The position numbers and the translations under genes are program-made. Shown piece after piece: positions 60,676 to 64,000 of a stretch of DNA of 64,000 nt. Position 1 is the first letter of the stretch; every line of letters begins with the position of its first letter. The notes under the pieces were generated by a model. The model was not told where the DNA came from. It searched no databases and worked only from the letters and a program-made list of their open reading frames with translations. Source of the DNA: Chryseobacterium sp. R2A-55 (GTDB lineage: Bacteria; Bacteroidota; Bacteroidia; Flavobacteriales; Weeksellaceae); assembly GCF_021401085.1 (NCBI RefSeq), contig NZ_JACBFP010000001.1:186001-250000 (forward strand). Reading direction: 5' to 3'.

Positions 60676-61698
60676 ATGCAATTGACAGATAATTTTCGAA
60701 CGCTGGGTGAATTTATTATTGACAAACAGGAAGATTTTCAGTATTCCACCGGTGAACTTTCAAGATTATTAAGCGCAATCCGACTCGCCTCAAAAGTGGT
60801 GAACCGCGAAGTGAACAAAGCCGGGATCGCAAATATCATCGGGAAAGCGGGTAATGAAAACATTCAGGGTGAAGAACAGCAAAAACTGGACGTACTGGCC
60901 AATGAAATCTTCATCGAAGCTTTGTCTCAGCGTGAAGTGGTATGTGGAATCGCATCCGAGGAAACCGACCACTTTATCGAAATCAAATGTGGCACAAACG
61001 CACACCTGAGCAAATATGTAGTGTTAATTGATCCTTTAGACGGCTCTTCAAACATCGACGTGAATGTTTCAGTGGGGACTATTTTTTCGATTTACCGCCG
61101 GGTAACCGAGCCGGGAACACCTGTGACTCTGGCCGATTTTCTGCAAAAAGGGGTAAATCAAATCGCAGCAGGATACGTGGTTTACGGATCTTCCACGATG
61201 ATTGTCTACACGACCGGAAATGGGGTAAACGGTTTTACGCTTGATCCAAGTTTAGGAACCTATTATCTTTCACATCCCAATATGACTTTCTCTAAAAAAG
61301 GAAAAATTTATTCAATCAATGAGGGAAATTATTTCAAGTTCCCTCAAGGAGTTAAAGATTACATTAAATATTGCCAGAAAGAGGAAGGCGACCGTCCATA
61401 CACCTCAAGATATATCGGAAGTTTGGTTTCAGATTTTCACCGGAATATGATTAAAGGCGGAATTTATATTTATCCATCCACCTCCCAGTCACCTAACGGC
61501 AAACTGAGACTTTTATATGAATGCAATCCCATGGCTTTTTTGGCGGAGCAGGCAGGCGGAAAATGCACAGATGGATTCCGCAGAATTCTGGAAATTCAGC
61601 CCACAGAGCTTCACCAGAGAGTTCCCTTTTTTTGCGGAAGTTTAGAGATGGTGGAAAAGGCGGAAGAGTTCATGAGAAACGCTGCCGAAAAAGTATAA
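60676..61698 (+). CDS. fbp: Fructose-1,6-bisphosphatase, class I
   Basis: A 340-residue protein of the class I family. The metal site is [21 protein letters not shown] (119-139) and [13 protein letters not shown] (65-77) is another conserved block. ASEETDHF at 93-100 replaces the usual ASEE-E segment. The final part has [22 protein letters not shown] with the substrate-binding residues, then [12 protein letters not shown]. It removes the 1-phosphate from fructose 1,6-bisphosphate in gluconeogenesis. AMP-site residues cannot be judged reliably here. A hairpin separates it from menC. Confidence 0.96.
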   Translation: MQLTDNFRTLGEFIIDKQEDFQYSTGELSRLLSAIRLASKVVNREVNKAGIANIIGKAGNENIQGEEQQKLDVLANEIFIEALSQREVVCGIASEETDHFIEIKCGTNAHLSKYVVLIDPLDGSSNIDVNVSVGTIFSIYRRVTEPGTPVTLADFLQKGVNQIAAGYVVYGSSTMIVYTTGNGVNGFTLDPSLGTYYLSHPNMTFSKKGKIYSINEGNYFKFPQGVKDYIKYCQKEEGDRPYTSRYIGSLVSDFHRNMIKGGIYIYPSTSQSPNGKLRLLYECNPMAFLAEQAGGKCTDGFRRILEIQPTELHQRVPFFCGSLEMVEKAEEFMRNAAEKV

Positions 61699-61719
61699 AA
61701 AACTGAAGCACATTTTCGT

Positions 61720-61744
61720 AAAGACGCGATTTTTCGCGTCTTTG
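61720..61744 (+). terminator. Hairpin between fbp and menC
   Basis: AAAGACGCGA and TCGCGTCTTT form a perfect 10-bp stem around a run of Ts. The T tail after the stem is short, so it may end only part of the transcription or protect the fbp mRNA end. Confidence 0.6.
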
Positions 61745-61765
61745 CTATTAAAATAAACCTGCACC

Positions 61766-62797
61766 ATGAAATCGGCAAAATTTTCAAAATACCTTTTAGA
61801 ATTTAAAAATCCCAGTGGAACTTCGCGGGGAATCCTGACTACTAAAGAAACTTTCATCCTGGAAATATCCGAAAACGGCAGAAAAGGAATTGGTGAATGT
61901 GCAGTTTTCCGGGGATTGAGTTATGATGATGTTCCTGAATATGAACTGAAACTAAAATGGCTTTGCGAAAACATTAATGAAGATTCTGATCTCTTAAAGG
62001 AGGAATTACATCTTTTCCCATCCATCTGGTTGGGATACGAACAGGCGACCTTAAATCTGGAACATGGCGGAAACCTTTATTTTCCAAGCCCTTTCACCGA
62101 GGGAAAATCTTCCATAAAAATCAACGGCTTAATCTGGATGGGAAATCCGGATTTCATGCAGAAGCAAATCGAAGAAAAGCTGCAGCTCGGTTTCGATTGC
62201 ATCAAAATGAAAATCGGTACAGATTGGAATGCTGAGAAAGAAATCATAAAAAAGCTGCGGGCTCATTTCCCGAAGGAAAAACTTGAACTGAGAGTGGATG
62301 CAAATGGTGCATTCACTTTCAGCGAAGCAAAAATCGTGTTGCAGCAACTTTCAGAATTGGGAGTCCACTCGATCGAACAACCGATAAGAGCCGGAAGCCG
62401 GAAAACGAATTCCGGAAATGAAATCGCAGAATTATGTGCGGAAACACCGGTTCCCATCGCTCTGGATGAGGAATTAATCGGCATATTGGATTCTAAAGAA
62501 AAGAACGCGCTTTTGGAAAACATCCAACCTCAATATATTATTCTGAAACCATCTCTAATCGGAGGTTTTTCAGGTACAGATGAATGGATTTCACTGGCTG
62601 AAAAAATGGGAATCGGCTGGTGGATTACTTCAGCTTTGGAAAGTAATATCGGTTTAAACGCAATTGCACAGTACACGTTCACCAAGAATCCCAAAATTCC
62701 GCAAGGATTGGGAACCGGTGGACTTTTTACCAATAATTTTGAGTCCGGTTTGAAATTAATTGGTGATCAACTTTCATTCGTGGGTAATATACTTTGA
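61766..62797 (+). CDS. menC: o-Succinylbenzoate synthase (enolase superfamily)
   Basis: A 343-residue enolase-superfamily protein. Catalytic residues are K147 and K149 in CIKMKIG and K261 in LKPSLIGG. The metal ligands are D178 (VDANGAF), E204 (SIEQPI) and D234 (ALDEE). The late SALESNIGLNAIAQYTF and PQGLGTGGLF blocks are characteristic of Bacteroidetes MenC. It dehydrates SHCHC to o-succinylbenzoate in menaquinone synthesis. Dipeptide epimerases are close relatives and cannot be excluded fully, but the final motifs favour MenC. No other men genes are present in the window. Confidence 0.88.
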   Translation: MKSAKFSKYLLEFKNPSGTSRGILTTKETFILEISENGRKGIGECAVFRGLSYDDVPEYELKLKWLCENINEDSDLLKEELHLFPSIWLGYEQATLNLEHGGNLYFPSPFTEGKSSIKINGLIWMGNPDFMQKQIEEKLQLGFDCIKMKIGTDWNAEKEIIKKLRAHFPKEKLELRVDANGAFTFSEAKIVLQQLSELGVHSIEQPIRAGSRKTNSGNEIAELCAETPVPIALDEELIGILDSKEKNALLENIQPQYIILKPSLIGGFSGTDEWISLAEKMGIGWWITSALESNIGLNAIAQYTFTKNPKIPQGLGTGGLFTNNFESGLKLIGDQLSFVGNIL

Positions 62798-62843
62798 TTT
62801 GGCCAGAAATACCTGCGGACCAATCTATTTAACTCATATCCTT

Positions 62844-63094
62844 CAGTTTTAAGCTGATATTCTTCAGTTTTAAACATATAAATTTCAGCTTTAAACATAT
62901 AAAACATAGCTTTAACCTTCTTTTTTATGCTTTAAACGTCATTTATTATGCTTTAAGCATATAAATTTCAGCTTTAAACATATAAAATATAGCTTTAAAC
63001 GTCATTTTTGATGCTTTAACCTTCTTTTTATATGCTTTAACCAAATAAATTACAGCTTTATCCATATAAAACTTAGCCTAAAACTGATATTTAT
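62844..63094. repeat. Tandem array of twelve 21-bp units
   Basis: The core GCTTTAA (or GTTTTAA, GCCTAAA at the ends) recurs at 62846, 62867, 62888, 62909, 62929, 62950, 62971, 62992, 63013, 63034, 63055 and 63076. All spacings are 21 bp except one of 20. Units fall into sub-types: those continuing ACATATAAA, those continuing ACGTCATTT, and those continuing CCTTCTTTT. On the reverse strand 21 bp is seven codons. Several units read as heptads such as FKAEIYM, VKAYKKK and LKTEGYE, but stops and the 20-bp unit break the frame. It fills the space between menC and a broken response regulator. It is not a CRISPR array because there are no unique spacers. Confidence 0.85.
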
Positions 63095-63329
63095 AAATCC
63101 TGAACTTCTGTTCTAATCCGGGTCTGTATATCATTGACAAGCGAAAGATCTGGCAGCTTGATATCAATCAAGTCCACATCAGGTTTGCAGATAGACAGAT
63201 CGCGAATCGCTACCCGACTCCCTCAAAAAACTGACCCACGCAAAGAAGCTCTTCTTCGAAATCAACAATTTCCTTCAATGCATTATTATAGTATCGGTTG
63301 TCCTCCACGATGGCTATTCTGATTGACAT
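63091..63329 (-). pseudogene. Broken response-regulator receiver domain
   Basis: On the reverse strand an ATG at 63329 opens SIRIAIVEDNRYYNNALKEI, the acidic start of a receiver domain, and continues to GQFFEGVG then TAG. One base over, the frame resumes with VAIRDLSICKPDVDLIDIKL and PDLS, which includes the phospho-acceptor aspartate (the middle Asp of LIDIKL). It then meets a stop at 63091, exactly where the 21-bp array begins. The output domain and the last third of the receiver are missing, so this is a truncated, frameshifted relic, probably of a NarL/LuxR-type regulator. Confidence 0.75.
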
Positions 63330-63558
63330 TTCTAAAGTTTTGAAAAGGCAAATCCCCGCTAAAAACAAAACACACACAATCACCCTTTTGTGTGATATAT
63401 CAGAATTGCATGGATGTTTTTGTTCCGATAAAAATAACCCTTTTGGGGTATTGCACAGAAATTATCAATAACAGACATTTGAACGCTTTTTGACCCAAAA
63501 AAATAAAGGAAAGCCCTTTACCCAATTAATCAAAAAAATTTAAAACCTTAAGACACAC
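63330..63558. other. Upstream region of the last gene, with two hairpins sharing a repeat
   Basis: No gene is seen. Two small hairpins occur: CACACAA/TTGTGTG (63373-63394) and AATA-CCC/GGG-TATT (about 63433-63452). Both carry the direct repeat ACCCTTTTG, at 63382-63390 and 63437-63445, 55 bp apart. They lie 100-180 bp before the ATG at 63559 and may be regulatory. I see no good -7/-33 pair. Confidence 0.4.
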
Positions 63559-64000
63559 ATGATGAGAAAATCTACCCTTTTATTGGCAATTTTTTGCACT
63601 GTTTTATTTTATGCGCAAAAATATTCCACTTCAAAAAAAGACTCTGTGAGCATTGATTACCGGAGAAGTTCCCTTTCAACTTTCATGCTGGACAATAAAT
63701 CCATCGAATATGACGAAGCAGTGCAGAATGCATTTATGACCAAATTCACCCCGGATAAATACAATAACCACAATTTACCTGATAATACCCGGTTAATTCC
63801 GAAGAATGCTTTGAACATTGATGATGTAAAATATATCGAGAATTACCTCAATGAACAGAAAATCGGAAACGAACTGGTAGCAAAATGGTTCAATCGAAGT
63901 AAAGAAGGTGCATTTAATGCCGATTTGGTGCTGAAGCGGGGCTTTTATGATGCCAAGGAACTGGACCGAAAAATCGCGCAGAACACCTCCCGTGGAGAAT
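63559..64000 (+). CDS. Exported protein of unknown function, cut by window edge
   Basis: The frame runs from ATG ATG at 63559/63562 to the right edge without a stop (147 residues). It begins with a signal peptide, RKSTLLLAIFCTVLFYAQ, and continues YRRSSLSTFMLDNKSIEYDE. It then reads FTPDKYNNHNLPDNTRLIP. The RSSL.TFM and PDKYN.HN segments resemble a widespread but unnamed family of exported Bacteroidetes proteins. Function is unknown, and the C-terminal part lies outside the window. Confidence 0.75.
   Translation, partial: MMRKSTLLLAIFCTVLFYAQKYSTSKKDSVSIDYRRSSLSTFMLDNKSIEYDEAVQNAFMTKFTPDKYNNHNLPDNTRLIPKNALNIDDVKYIENYLNEQKIGNELVAKWFNRSKEGAFNADLVLKRGFYDAKELDRKIAQNTSRGE

Noticed and set aside
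62844-63094. CRISPR array
   Set aside because: The 21-bp units follow one another without unique spacers, units vary in sequence, and no cas genes are present.
62844-63094. Functional heptad-repeat protein gene on the - strand
   Set aside because: The frame is broken by stop codons and by one 20-bp unit, so at most it is a relic.
63134-63322. 62-codon open frame on the + strand
   Set aside because: It is antisense to the receiver-domain relic and has no features of its own.

Overview
This window looks like chromosomal DNA of a flavobacterium, most probably from the Weeksellaceae (Chryseobacterium/Kaistella-like). The grounds are the low GC content, Bacteroidetes-type promoters (TTTG, 19-20 bp, TAnnTTTG) in place of E. 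coli-type ones, weak or absent Shine-Dalgarno sequences, and families typical of this phylum: GSCFA, DUF3667, DUF6438, the WbqC-like protein, OlsF-type bifunctional acyltransferase, DUF47-Pit, MtaB and the hpt-adk-obg order. No prophage, insertion sequence, CRISPR array or rRNA operon was seen. Most of the window is orderly housekeeping DNA with short intergenic gaps.

Layout. 1-9.4 kb: an edge-truncated exported amidohydrolase, three glycosyltransferases, YciI, glycine C-acetyltransferase (kbl), PrmA, a THUMP-type rRNA methyltransferase and a small SAM methyltransferase. 9.4-17.2 kb: a ZIP metal transporter, then a leftward tripartite RND efflux operon (TolC, adaptor, pump) followed by a small PII-like gene, a DUF2892 membrane protein and a decayed rhodanese lipoprotein. 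A perfect 14-bp palindrome sits on the operon promoter. 17.5-19.3 kb: a secreted protein, two identical tRNA-Asp genes and thioredoxin. 19.3-24.2 kb: cysteine desulfurase, then HAD phosphatase, SDR reductase, DprE1-like oxidase and UbiA-type phosphoribosyltransferase, which together look like a polyprenyl-phosphate-arabinose pathway. 24.2-33.6 kb: OmpA lipoprotein, lipocalin, S8 protease, WbqC, tRNA-Phe, OlsF, aspartate kinase, PurA and DUF2461. 33.8-42.4 kb: a DEAD-box helicase with an Arg/Asp repeat linker, the DUF47-Pit phosphate importer, polyprenyl diphosphate synthase, GSCFA, TatD, RhlE and a DUF6438 lipoprotein. 42.4-51.7 kb: an outer-membrane barrel pseudogene, obg-adk-hpt, two GT2 enzymes with recR, an FAD oxidoreductase, an alpha-glucan phosphorylase homologue and DUF3667. 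51.8-64 kb: an orphan nuclease-like protein, DinB/DUF1572, cysteine dioxygenase-like, MtaB, dGTPase, a frameshifted lipoprotein, GcvP, Fbp, MenC, a 12-unit 21-bp repeat array abutting a broken response regulator, and an edge-truncated secreted protein.

How it fits together. Polyprenyl diphosphate synthase and MenC both feed menaquinone, and polyprenyl phosphate also feeds the arabinose module. OlsF, the glycosyltransferases, the barrel relic and the RND pump all concern the envelope. Kbl and GcvP handle glycine. At least four genes are visibly broken (rhodanese, outer-membrane barrel, response regulator, A-tract lipoprotein), so accessory functions are being lost. I found no complete novel multi-gene defence system. 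The strongest non-routine signals are the 21-bp array, the arabinose module, the efflux-operon operator, the phosphorylase homologue lacking its PLP lysine, and promoters lying only a few bases from start codons.
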